Assembly: GCA_964017195.1 (NCBI GenBank)
Contig: OZ024894.1
Span: forward strand, 3,862,847-3,926,846
DNA: 64,000 nt
Direction: 5' to 3'
DNA from: Siderastrea radians
Taxonomy: Eukaryota; Cnidaria; Anthozoa; Scleractinia; Rhizangiidae
Shown here: one piece after another, positions 35,836 to 46,870 of the stretch
How positions within the stretch are numbered: the stretch's first letter is position 1
Layout: every line of letters starts with the position of its first letter
Notes under the pieces: generated by a model
Told to the model about the DNA's origin: nothing
Databases searched by the model: none
Seen by the model: the letters and a program-made list of their open reading frames with translations, nothing else
Translations under genes and position numbers: made by a program

Positions 35836-35973
35836 TTTACCTCGGTGTAAGAACCTGTGAAGCTCACGGATGACGTAAAATAAAAGAAACAAAACATGTT
35901 AAAACAAAAGCGTACAGCAAAACAATAACTAACAAACAAAGAAAATCTTGTCAGGTTCTTACACCGAGGTAAA
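35836..35973. mobile_element. 138-bp MITE with 22-bp inverted ends
   Basis: Left end TTTACCTCGGTGTAAGAACC(TG) and right end its exact reverse complement enclose A-rich sequence without coding capacity. It lies inside the spacer of the inverted transposase pair. Confidence 0.65.
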
Positions 35974-36847
35974 CCCAAATTCAGCGATCCTATGACAATA
36001 CATCGTCCTGTTTCCCTCATCACGTTCTTTGGCAATTGTTAAAGAGTTAAAACGAAGAAGTAAACTTGAAAGTAAGCTTAAATATTTTCCTCGATTCCCC
36101 GTTCCCGCTTGTAGAAATAACAATTTCCCTATCATGTCACAGCGTTATATGTATACATTCTCGAAACGTAGAACAACAAACGTTACAAGCGCATTACAAG
36201 CTTATACATTATTTTGTTTTTTCAATTCATTCCGGAGGTGATAGGTGATTAGAATAAGCAGTGTTCCTTCCAAAAAAATGTAACAAGTCATACGTACCTT
36301 TCTTCTTGTCAAACCCATTTTCTTCACGAATCGGTTGATCGCACGCCGATCATGATTCGTTTTCCCGTTGCATACTCTATCCACTCCTGAATTTCGTCCT
36401 CGTACACTTCGGGATACTGCCAGATTTATGCTCGAGGTGAATAACATGTCGTTTGCTATTTTCAGGTCAGAAAAGCTGGAATTATTACTTCACACTTCGG
36501 TTTAACTTATTCACGAGATTAAACGCACGCTTACCATCGGCCGCATAGGATAATCCACCGAGCGGGTATTTCAGTAATTCTGAAGAAATGTCGAAATTTC
36601 TTTACAAATATCTGCCAAACGTGAAGTATTCTTGTAACATCGACGACTCTAAAGCTTCTTACTAGTCAACATATGACTCGCCAGCGCAAATTTACGGGAT
36701 AATTTGGCGCCATCCTTATTCCTTCGCTCAATTCAATTGCGGTAACATCACACACTTCCCATATAAGGTATGATTGACGGAAGCGTATTGCAAAGTGTTC
36801 AGAGGTGTTTTGAAAAGAAAAGTCGCGTAGTAGTGAAAATGGTGGTA

Positions 36848-37940
36848 ATACGATAAGCAAAAATTAGCTTAACCCTTTTGCGCCCAGACAACATTTGGAG
36901 AAGTAGACAAAGAAGCACTTGTGACGTCATCAATTTCTACGACAGCAGACGGTTTCTGTAACCAACTAACACGGGAGGATCAGAACTTTCCACACGTGTG
37001 TTCATTTTGAATATCGACTAAATGCTGACAGAGTTACTGGAAAAACACATGTTCCACTATTGGTGCAAAATTTGTGGTTTTTTGAACGGTTAATATAAAA
37101 CGTTGTCCAGCTGATAAAAAGGTAATAACAAGTAGAAGATAACGAGAAGGGAAAGTGAGAAAAAAAGGAAAGGAAAAGGAGCCAGGAGAAAAATCGTTAT
37201 GCATCAGCAAAAAACTAAAAATGAAATAAAATACATAAATAAATAAATTCCAAATTTCGGCTTATGTGCATGCGCTTAAGTCAAATATTGCTCATTTCCA
37301 CATAGAAGCTAGTGGGAAATCTAGCTGAAATGCAAGTATTGCTTTTCTAGCAAAACTTAGTGCAATTTAGCAACACGGCACCCAAGAAAAACATTAAACG
37401 GTAAAATTACGGGTTTTTTGAAAAAAGAAAAACATGCGTGAAAGGGTTAAGACATTCTTGTTCAGGTCACTGGCTGATTTCCAAGGTGCAGCTGGGTAAA
37501 GAAAGAAAAAGACTCTCCGAACCTTCAGCGGTTGTCGTGATTGTCTCAAGATGGAATGTTATAAACACACAACAGTCCATTTTTTTGGTTTGCACTGAAT
37601 CAAATGTGACTGTTACCCTTTCAAAGTGATGTTTATTCAAGGGCTTAGCAGAAGCCAGAGTTTAGCACCCGCACAAATGACCTGCAAATCTTAACGCGGT
37701 CCTCAGTGTGCAATTAAGAGCTTTCATCATTTAGTAGCTGGCGAAAAGTCAAAAAGGCGTCATGTTAAATACGTGTCTAGTAGCTGATCGTCTGTTTACA
37801 TCGGTCACATGTACAGTCGATCGGGTGAAATGAAGTGTCAAGGGTGTCATTGCGTTACACTAGTGTTAACCGTACCCAAATTGCAAATTATCCATTCAGA
37901 AGCCATGTTTAATGGCCTATCTTACGTTATTGCCAAAGAA
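36848..37940. other. Non-coding stretch, no gene seen
   Basis: No exon with both splice sites and domain support. 37600-37700 resembles the block at 15190-15270 and 25170-25260 (CCTTTTCAAAGTGnT, GCCCGCACAAATGACC). Confidence 0.45.
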
Positions 37941-39099
37941 TTACATAAAACTAGAACGTTTGTTAAAAAAAGAACGAAAACAATTTGCTTAACACCGTAC
38001 AGAGCAAATCACAGCATGCACCGTTTTACTCACGAGTTTTTGCACTCGTTAACCCCGGCTTATACGGGGATGTGCCGCTGGACAGGGTATCTTTGGCCTC
38101 TTTGTCCTAAACAGGGTATATAATTTTTATGTGTCTGTCCTAAAATGAGGGGTGTTGCTCTAGACAAGGCAGGAATTTTAGGGTATTCCCCTCCCCGAGT
38201 GGCTAACCGAGAAAATACAGAACATTCCCCTATCTGGCCTTCACGGGGATGTGGGGTCCGATTGGGAATGGTTTTCAGGGGGTTTTGTCTTGAATGGGGT
38301 ATTGATTTTATCACTTTTTCTCTTATTAGCAGGATAACGTTCCATAACCTTATTACTAAACAGAATTTGAGCATATGCTAATTTATAGAAACCTCACCAC
38401 TACTGCCGAATTTTACTAGTGTGCCAATGTAAACTATTCCATTATGGTGTAAAACAGAGTGTGACTTTAAGTTTTAAAAAATCTGAATTCTGTGCGTACA
38501 AGGTAAGAAAATCAGAGATTTGGGTGTTAAACAGGATCAGGTTTGAGCGCTCCCTAACATCTGCTGAATACCTTCTACGCGTGCATCTCAAAGCCAATGC
38601 CGGACGTGCGAGTTTACCAAACCGTTTAAGTCTAGAGATCACAGGTCAGTCACTTGATATCGTGTGAAGTAAGCATAAAGACATTCTCATTCAGCTCACG
38701 GCTGATTTCGTTATAGTTAGGTAAAGAAAGGAAAAATACTATTCGAAAGGAATTTTGAAACTAAATTAATTCTAATTCATGAATCGAAATTTAAAAGAAC
38801 CAACTAATAGCCTGCAAAGGTCACTCTCCGCAATTTAAGGGTTCATAGTAGCGATCCTTATTCTGGATTAAAGCAAATCAAACGCAACCTAAAAACCAAG
38901 GCTGGACCTAAAAAGTATAGGTCATATATTCTACCATTTATCAGTTAGTTACTATATTGGGTAAAAGTCAATCATATTCCGTGTTTAGAGGTTTGTTGAC
39001 GGTTTTGTCAGACAGAAATATATAAGCCTAGAAAGTGTCTGTTATTTACGTGTCCATTTGCGCGTCTGTTTATTCCCGGGGAGTTACTCCCTATAGTGG

Positions 39100-39512
39100 G
39101 CTATACGGGGAGGCTCCGCCCAAAACGGGTACTTTTTCAAGTTCGCAGTATATACAAGGGTAGAGAAAATTGCCATTTTAGTATACGAAAGGGTCACAAA
39201 ATCAGCTGCAAAGTGGAAGAAATGGCGGCTAAAGCGAAGTCATAGTTAGTATGACTAACTATGGCGAAGTATATCAAAGGGTGCCACATTTTGGCAGAAA
39301 TGACTACGCAACTGAATCTAGAAAGACTGCAAACCCGGCAAAAGCTTGGCGATTACCGGAAATTCTATTGTTTTGGCTTATCCTTGAGGTATAAGAAAGA
39401 GGTGCAATTTTGCTGTAGGTATATGAAAGTAGTACCATTTTGGTAAAAATTAGTATATTAAAGGGTAAGGGTTTGAACCTCCGGGCGGAGCCTCCCCGTA
39501 AAAAACTTTATT
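39100..39512. mobile_element. Insertion with ~20-bp inverted ends
   Basis: ACGGGGAGGCTCCGCCC at about 39106 is mirrored by GGGCGGAGCCTCCCCGT at about 39483. Between are repeated phrases such as GTACCATTTTGGTA and ATTTTGGCA. The matching place in S1 and S4 lacks this stretch. Confidence 0.5.
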
Positions 39513-39621
39513 GAGTAGCCCCCCCCCCCCAGGTTTATTCGGTCTGTTTATTGCCTACAGATGATCGTGTGAAAGACGTTTGCGTAACCACATGCACATA
39601 CAATCAAAGAGCAATTCTAAC

Positions 39622-39676
39622 CTTGTTTTACAAATGGAAGAATAAGCATAATTGCAATTAGGAGACTTGTAGGCAT
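39622..39676 (-). CDS. Orphan CTL signal-peptide exon A
   Basis: Intact 55-nt first exon: ATG, 18 residues with hydrophobic core (SLLIAIMLILPF), phase-1 end CAAG|GTTAGA (weaker donor than the GTAAG of its relatives). No CTLD exon follows before the CTL-3 first exon at 34819. It could be an alternative first exon of CTL-3, spliced to 32108, or a relic of a lost gene. Confidence 0.5.
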
Positions 39677-39719
39677 GATGAATCCTTCTTGATTCTTTCT
39701 TCGGTTGTGCCAACACTAT

Positions 39720-39772
39720 CCTGCACGCAGACGTCTCCTAAGCAAAAGAAATAAGAGATGTCTGCGCACAGG
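39720..39772. repeat. 53-bp hairpin insertion upstream of orphan exon A
   Basis: CCTGCACGCAGACGTCTC at the left faces GAGATGTCTGCGCACAGG at the right. Flanked by a CCAACACTAT direct repeat; S1 (34851-34862) and S3 have the single uninterrupted motif. A close copy lies at 57123-57175. Confidence 0.65.
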
Positions 39773-39800
39773 CTATGCCAACACTATTAATAACGAAAGC

Positions 39801-39860
39801 GATATCAAAACATTGTAACGTACTTCACAACTCAAACGCCATCTTTGATTGGACGAGAAC
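39801..39860 (-). promoter_or_regulatory. Conserved upstream block of orphan exon A
   Basis: Same order as at 34871-34935: GATATCAAAAC, TTGTAACGTAC, ACTCAAACGCC, TTTGATTGGACGAGAAC (CCAAT on the gene strand). Retained although no downstream CTLD exon lies nearby. Confidence 0.45.
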
Positions 39861-40030
39861 AAATACAAAACACATATTCGAAAGAAAAGAATAAACGGTT
39901 ACTGACTTTATGGAAAGCTAGTTAGCTTTTATCGTATGTATTCTTACAACAAAATCTTTTCAGTCATTACTAATAATCAGTCTGTTAGCACCTGACGGTG
40001 TACATGTTCATGAAGAGTAAGATGAAACAA

Positions 40031-40067
<37 letters not shown>

Positions 40068-40090
40068 GAATATTTGGCTCGAGGTCAGGA

Positions 40091-40121
<31 letters not shown>

Positions 40122-41385
40122 TCCTGACCGAGAGCCAAATATTTTCCCGTCCGGCCCGACCTAACTCAGTCAATAAGCATTTTATCATATGACCACTGCA
40201 TTTTTTTTGTCTTTCTTTCGTGGATAACTTCGTGGATACAGACGCGGCGGCCCGTTTCGCGCGCATTTTGAAAAGCCAATGGTAGCTTGTAATTTGTTTG
40301 GGAAGCCAGTAAAGTGTATTTGAACTGCGATGTGTGTACAAAATTTTTGAACTTCTGTTAAAATTGTCAACCAAATCTCCGAGTTTTAGCTCCATTCCAA
40401 GAAGATTTAAATCCGACTAAATTCCTCGTACATGATTGCAGTTTGTAGAAATTTCAAAGGAAACGTTTATGAAGGACTACAACAAAGAATTTGCACGACG
40501 TTTCGGCTAGTCGTGCTCGTCTCTCAGCGAAGACTGAATTTATCCTGATTGAACAACTTAGGGACGTTTCTTCTGAGCCGAAATTCACAACTGGTTTGAA
40601 CGAGAGGATTAATTAATTTTCCACCAAGGATTTTGGATGTTAAAAACAACATTAGATCTTAATTTATGAAACTACATAAAGACTTGGAAAGGGATTGTAC
40701 AGGCAGTTAAGGATTTTGCTACGCTTCGTTTCCCTTCGGCTTCAAGTTGTTTAGTTTACCACGGATCGTAGGATTCATGAACGTCTGCTGTTGCTGCTTA
40801 GTCCTTGAATTCGTTAGTTCCTCGACGATGTTGAGCTCTGCATTACAGTTGATGTCCAAATTGTGCTTAAAATGCTTCGTGAACACAAGCGGGAAACTGT
40901 GTCATTGCCAGGTTAGTCGTAAACATGTACTCGCGTTTTGTTTGTTGTGATTTAAAAATTACGCAGCAGAAAAAGAAATTTGAGTTTACTTCGCATTTGC
41001 ATTTTTTCTTCAATGTTTATCATGACTTCAAACCAGGATAAGTCTTTGTCCGATTATGTTGTTTCAGTTTTTGACAGCTTTTAGTTCGATTTTATTGTTG
41101 TGGTCAGGAGTATTTCTTCATCATTTGCCAAGTTTAAACACGTTTTGTTTTAATTTTTGCGCCTGCAAACTACATCGCTTTCTAGATAGTAAAGTTTCAA
41201 TAAACATGTTGGACATTCCTTGCTTTTTAGAAAAATCTTAGCTATCGTTCATCTGAATTCAAAGCTGTGGAATCAACTGGTTCCAATCCCGTCATCTTGC
41301 GGCAGTAGCGGGGCCGTACGCTTTTCTAGTAGGGCCGTACGGCTTTTTCCGGCCCTGCTAGAGCGAGGCGTACGGCCCTCATACC
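40031..41385. mobile_element. Hairpin-ended insertion (~1.35 kb)
   Basis: Flanks match 58741-58890 on the left and 59398 onward on the right, where they are much closer together, so this stretch looks inserted (or 58.9-59.4 kb is an unrelated replacement). The left end is a ~140-bp hairpin at 40038-40177 with loop ACCGAGCGCAGCGAGGT. The right end carries short GGGCCGTACG repeats in both orientations (41310-41378). A minus-strand open frame near 40210-40395 shows no known motif. Confidence 0.5.
40038..40177. repeat. 140-bp hairpin with GAGCGCAGCGAG loop
   Basis: Arms TTATTGACTGAGT.../...ACTCAGTCAATAA share ATATTTGGCTC/GAGCCAAATAT and GGTCAGGACG/CGTCCTGACC. Same design as 27066-27213: long arms, short loop with GCG-pyrimidine-AGCG, at an element end. 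Confidence 0.8.
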
Positions 41386-41389
41386 TCAG

Positions 41390-42055
41390 CCCTCCTGTTA
41401 GAGCGGTTTCCAATTGCGTGTGGCAAAAACGAAAAAAAAAGTGATCTCTGTGACTAATTACGACAAAAGCAAAACAAAAAATGTTCTGACAATCACCAGT
41501 CAAAAACGTGCCCGTAACCTTGTAGTAACAGGCGCTAAGCCCGGGAAAATACCAAAAGGTGTGGTTTCAGTTCTTCTTTTAATTGGATAATTGGCGTAAG
41601 GTCTTTTAACCAGTCCAAGAGCGGGCACTATAGAAAAATCAAAGCAAACGCAATTTACTTTTGACAGACAAATGGAATCCACTTTAATCCGTTTACATTG
41701 TAAAAGAAAAGATTTGCAGCAAAATGCAATGAAAAAATATGTGACGCGATCTCGATCGATTGCTTGGCTCCCCACTTTCTAGTCGGTTGGTCGTGGAAGG
41801 TAGGTACCAAAACAATCTGTATCCAAGTTGGAAATTATCGAATTCGAACCTCTGTTTAACGTCCTGATTTCCTATGATGTAAAGGCACCAACTACGGTAT
41901 CCGGCAACATTATGGACAACTTGTTTCAATTCTCACGTTATTGCTGTCTTGAGATATAGAAATTGCCAATAGAATTAAGGCGAACGTAAAACTAACCCAT
42001 AAAAGTGAGAAGAAGCGTTAGTTTTTATGCTGAAAATGAGTTTTTAGACGTTTGG
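41390..42055. repeat. Duplicated non-coding block (pairs with 59398-59860 and 20700-20930)
   Basis: CTCCTGTTAGAGCGGTTTCC, AAAGTGATCTCTGTG, CCCGGGAAAATACCAAAAGG and AACCAGTCCAAGAGCGG recur in order near 59400-59650. The right half (GAAATTATCGAATTCGAA, GTCTTGAGATATAGAAATTG) recurs at 20700-20850 and 56300-56350. Frames on the minus strand share a stretch between copies, but the differences do not favour silent sites. Confidence 0.65.
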
Positions 42056-42059
42056 CCTG

Positions 42060-43690
42060 GAATTTCAAGAGGAGATACCGGCTAAACTACAGAGTCTATG
42101 GCCGAGACTGCACCGTCATTCCGATCCGGATTGATAACGAATCTTGCACTTCCGGTATGTCAGCACTGGGGTACCCTTGCAACGACTTGACTTGTTTGTT
42201 AACCGGCCGTCGCTATAGGGACCGCCGGTTTATAAAATGGACACGGTTTTGTGTTGATGGTCAGTTGGCTTAATGTACGAACAAAGTACTGTAAGGCTTG
42301 TGGTACGGGTACTCAAGAAGGGTACTGTCTTATATAAGACGCATGCGCATATTAGTCTGCTGAATGTTACCTTCGTGTGTTCTTGTCTTTTAATTTACAG
42401 TATTTAAGGTATGAACGGCGAAGGGTTGTTAAGTTTGGGTTTTTTTTTGTATTTGTCTTGTATAACGCATGCGCAATTGAGTAAAGCAGCTAATAGGATT
42501 GAATGCGAAATTGGCTGTGTTGTCTGATCTAGTTAGTGGTTATGGTGAAATTTTTTTTAGCGCAGGAGTTTTTTTATTGGGATTGACATTTTGAGGGATG
42601 TAAAAATGTGGGAGTCAGAAGGATTTGTGAATGTCAGGAGCATATCACGCTTCTGTGAATGTGGTTTGCTTTGAAAGTTGCGTTTTGTATAGGAGCGGTG
42701 TAATATTGTGCTGCGTAAGAGGCGGTTTCCCTTGGCGTTTTATGGGGGGGTGGTTTGCGAAGTGGGTTGTAAGGTTTCTGATTGGCTAACTTCTATTTCG
42801 CAGCGGACAAAAAGGACAGTTGTGTTTTGCCGGCGTGGGCAAGGAAGAGAAGGAATAGGTACTAGTATGATGATGCAATATTATAGTGGATTGCACCATC
42901 AGTACATGATAGTTCTTGTGAACGGAGAGAGATGAGTGTTTATTTGAGGCGAGAAGTTGATACGAAGGAATCGTCATTAATAAGGAGAACAATTAATAAG
43001 GTAGGGGTTACGAGTCTTTTTGCATTGAAAGAACCAAAATATCCGAATATTATCGACAGATTTGTGTGGTTTGCGTGTGGTGTTCGCTAAAGGCTACGAG
43101 CAGTCTCTCTTTCCGTTCAGAGATAGTGATGGAAAAGAAAAACAAGCGAGTGAGCGCGAAATCGATTGCGGCTTGACAGGCGCGTTAGCTTTCAAAGACG
43201 TGGGCGACTTTCGTCCCCGCTCGCTTGTTTACTTTTGCAAGAGGATTCCCGGGCTAGCAAACCGGATTTAAACATCACGTCATGAGATATGCCTTGACGT
43301 GCCCCATACTCTGACGATCTGCTCGAGCTCGTGTTTATCAAGCGTTATATTTTGATTCTACTGCTATGTTCACTGTTTGTATTTAAGGTCTAGGCACAAC
43401 AGTAAATACTTCGTCGTCCCTGTGTGAGCATTGTCAGTTGTGGACGAATTTATATCGACATTCAACGTTTGAGCGATAAGAAAGACAAGCTGAGTCATCA
43501 GAGTTTAAACATTACGTCATCCAGTAACGCTATAGTCAAAATATTGTGTCACACAATCACACTTTTCGTCACGCCGGTTCGTATAAATAGAGGATCGCGC
43601 TAACATTTGTGAAACCTAGGGGTGGGGAGGGTCAGAATGGCCGGTTAAAATGCCCAACGGGCTTTCTTGTTATGCATAAGAGCTGTTATG
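42060..43690. other. Non-coding stretch, no gene seen
   Basis: Locally richer in G+C than its surroundings, with short frames on both strands but no supported exon. An ACCGGCC-type inverted pair lies near 42198-42230. Confidence 0.4.
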
Positions 43691-44950
43691 CGTAAGGGTG
43701 TTCAGTCACTTGATATCGCACGATGTTAAGCATAGAGGGCTTTTCATTCAGCCGACTGGCTGAATTTCAAGTTGCAATTTAGGAGTCGGATCTTCTGATC
43801 CTGTGTACCCTTATTTCGGATTTAGGCAAATACTGAACACATCTAAAATATGTGTCATATGCTACCATTCATCATTTAGTAACTAGCTAAATTCAACCAT
43901 ATTTCTTGGTTAAGAGTTTACTGAAGTTAAGTACAGAAATGCGTAACCCAACAAGGTGTCTGTTAAATACGTGACTTGTAGCTCGATCGTCTGTTTACAT
44001 AGGTCACAGCCGTTCGCGTGAAGGCTTGCAATGAATCAATAGTAAATCTTACCTTCTCTCACAAATGGCAGAATAATCATAATTCCAGTTAGTAGACTTG
44101 TAGCCATGTCGAATCCTTTTTGATTAGTTTATGAGCCCTTTATCTGTTGCGCTAACACTTACCGAAGAAGATATCAAAACATTTCGTTGTTATGAACCTA
44201 CTAAATTTTATTACCGGATTAGAACGAATCACAAGACCGCTATTCTCTTGGCTGTTCAGTCATATCGAGAGAGACTTGTGCCTAACCTGCCAAATACGAG
44301 GAAGGTGAAGCAAATGTAGAAAAGTTTCATTGTTCAGTATATTTCTTTCCTTAAATCAGGTGAATCACTGTATTCATATGATAACTGTAACACAAGTTTT
44401 AAAAGGCAATGTTTATTTTTTTTTCGAATTAAATATTAAATCTCAAGTTGCAGTAAGTGACTGTAAAACTGGAAACCTTACGTCCGATCTTCAACATTTT
44501 TGTTGGACTTCACAACTTTAGCGATATCTTGTTTGAATAATCCCTTACACTTTCTACAGTGATCTTGAGATTGTCGGCTGATAAGGCAATGGAAAATTTT
44601 TCTTGGGAAATCCAACTCCAACGCGATCAGATCGTGTACCTTGAAACTGCGCCATACCAATTGAATTTGTGTGTAATGAGGTGAGACACAGCGCCAATTT
44701 TAAGTGAAATTCAAAACAGGCTGCCGGTATGTTGTCATTGTTTTCCAGCATATAGTTAACTGTCTACATGACGTTCGCACACGCTAATTTATATTCGCCA
44801 AGATGAGGTTGTTTAACATATAAAGACTATAAATAATTCCGTTGACACTGGGGGCAGCCTCTCTCAACAAAGTCAAACGCGGAGTGTGGGCAAACTACTG
44901 GAAACAAAAGTGATGGAGAAGCCACTCACACAACAGTTCAGTTTTATTAT
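43690..44950 (-). repeat. First-exon module, copy S3
   Basis: Resumes the shared sequence (GTCACTTGATATCG, CATTCAGCCGACTGGCTGAATTTC, CCATTCATCATTTAGTAACT) that also lies by the other first exons and by CTL-2. Contains orphan exon B. The distal part, 44620-44930, matches 57420-57710. Confidence 0.6.
44053..44107 (-). CDS. Orphan CTL signal-peptide exon B
   Basis: Intact 55-nt exon: ATG, hydrophobic core (SLLTGIMIILPF), phase-1 end GAAG|GTAAGA with a strong donor. No CTLD exon between it and orphan exon A. Its upstream block keeps GATATCAAAAC but has lost the CCAAT part, so its promoter may be weakened. Alternative first exon or relic. Confidence 0.5.
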
Positions 44951-46249
44951 TTCAAACTTCTATTCTAACTTGTTCATTCTATTAGTCTATGACGCGAACA
45001 GTCAACGAGTCTAATTAGTTTTGAGGAAAACCGAATTACTTATTTCTCAAGGTAAATGGATCTAAATGGCTGATAAGTCCTATTTGAAAACTACATATTA
45101 ATCATGATAGCTATACCAAACTTCTCGAATGTGATTGGCTTTTAGAAACCCTGATTTTGTAATGGTAATAGGACTGAGTGGAGCTCAGTTCTGTCTGCGA
45201 GTGATTAACAAAATTCGTAGGAGTCCGATTTGTGTAATCGTTAGTATGATTAGAGCTTTAATTGGACAGTGGCATGCCTACATTATTACACAGTACACGC
45301 AATTACGCGCACAGGGATGGGCCACTATATTTTTAAGAGGGGGGAGGAGGAACTGGGCAATTTTTTTCTGCAGGAATTTTTTTTTCGCGACTGAAAACTT
45401 TGTATGAATTTTATTTCACTAGCTTGCAATATATTTCTTTGCTTTGCGCTGGATGCCGACCCACTCCTCAAAAGTAAACTGGTAAATAGGACACTTGCAC
45501 TAGAATTTGTTTCAGAATATCAAGAAGCTTTAATTTATCTTTCCCTTCACCAAAACGTTTATTTCGTCCCTATTTCTTACAGATCTAATTACTTGTTAAC
45601 AGGCTTTTTTGTTGTTTGCCGACTGCCTGTAATTAATTAATCACACTCGTGATGAAACAAATTTGTTAATTTGTTTTATCAACGAATTTATTAATTGTTC
45701 AAATCCAGATAGTAATTAATAACACGATTAAACCGACAGCTGAGTGATACAACATAACATAGTTTGATATTTATGGCAAAATAATTAACAGCCAAAACCC
45801 GATATAACGAAGATTGTGGTCGTTTTTCCCTACATTTGTTCGTTTATAACAAATCCCGTTATAACACACGTTAGAACACATTTTCCCACTCACTTGGCAC
45901 TTAATGATCGTTATATCGATATCGGGGTTCCACTGAAAAGCGATTTAACAAACATATCTAAGATCATTACAATCTTAACAAACACACGAGCGTAACAATA
46001 CGTACCATGAGAGATATAATTAAACTACCTAAGCTGCTTGCCATTTGGTAAACGCTGAGCCTAATCTTCGTAATACGTAAAAAAACCGGCCCACACGAGC
46101 CGTATTAGGCCGGCACGGCCGGCGCTTATCTCAGTTTCTGTGGTTCGAAGCAATTGAGAGTATTGCTAATCCCCTGGGTGGCACGTTAGCCAATCACAGG
46201 ATTACCCCTTGCAGTATATCGGTAATACCCATGTATTGACCTCTTACTG
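44951..46249. other. Non-coding; carries a dispersed repeat
   Basis: 45165-45225 (GGTAATAGGACTGAGTGGAG, CGAGTGATTAACAAAATTCG) recurs at 58029-58085. From memory this resembles the arm of a palindromic repeat common in coral genomes. No gene seen. Confidence 0.45.
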
Positions 46250-46380
46250 CCGGTGGAGAGAGAGAATCTGGAGTAAAATTTCATGTCTAAGGAAACAACA
46301 CGATGGCAGCAACCAGGCCTCGAACCACCGACCGTTAGATCTAATGTCCAACGCACTAACAATTACACAAGCGCAACCCA
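46250..46380 (-). mobile_element. tRNA-derived SINE fragment (second family)
   Basis: On the minus strand: box-A-like TAATTGTTAGTGCGTTGG, box-B-like GGTGGTTCGAGGCC, then GTTGCTGCCATCGTGTTG and GATTCTCTCTCTCCACC. The head-body order (tRNA part, then a conserved central part with a CCTTAG-ACATG/TTTACTC phrase) is that of animal SINEs of this group. Unrelated to the SINE at 33 kb. Confidence 0.55.
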
Positions 46381-46870
46381 AAAGTTTGATTCAAAAATTG
46401 GCGATACGGGGGCTCCAAATGGAAACTTGTAGTTGATACCTCAAACGCCACAAAATGGTAGCTCAGCGTACGCAAATTAAAAAAAATTGATAAAATTTCC
46501 TGGTAAATTTGGACAACTTGTCTACACTGCATTCTTTCTTTTTATTTCTTATAAGGTTTAATGCAATTGATTATTCAGTTATGAAGTACAACATTGGAGG
46601 GGGAGGGGTCCAAATCCCCTAGGTTCCCCCCTTAGATCAGCCACCGAGTTAGTACATCTGATTATACTTATTTTTCTTCAAACACCGAATACAGAGGAAC
46701 CTTGAAAAGATGTTAGCTGTGTACATATACAAGTTTTTACTGTATTACTTATATTGCTGTGCAACTCCTGGCAACTCTATACGCTTGAATTATCGAAACC
46801 CGTCTCCTTCTTCAGCCACTACAGCTACTAAGCCTCGGCCGTTTCGTTTTCTTGAGTTCTGTTTTACGAG

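Larger units (their letters stand above)
35093..36847. mobile_element. Inverted pair of degenerate Tc1/mariner-like (IS630-type) transposase copies
   Basis: Sequence 35093-35740 recurs inverted at 36847-35975. Each arm has an ATG (35230 on plus, 36713 on minus) followed by APNYPVNL and, in the right arm, RWRV, resembling the start of cnidarian DDE transposases of this group. Further on the right arm encodes a helix-turn-helix-like stretch (VVDVTRILHVW) and EDEIQEWIEYATGKR, then after a frameshift INRFVKKMGLTRRK. The left arm has an internal deletion. Frames are broken in both, so neither is active. Family call is from memory of motifs. Confidence 0.5.
37950..39860 (-). repeat. First-exon module, copy S2
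   Basis: Duplicate of S1 with an orphan signal exon at 39622-39676. It contains two extra insertions: a repeat enclosed by GCTATACGGGGAGGCTCCGCCC and its inverse near 39100-39510 (each shown in part), and a 53-bp hairpin at 39720-39772. Confidence 0.6.
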
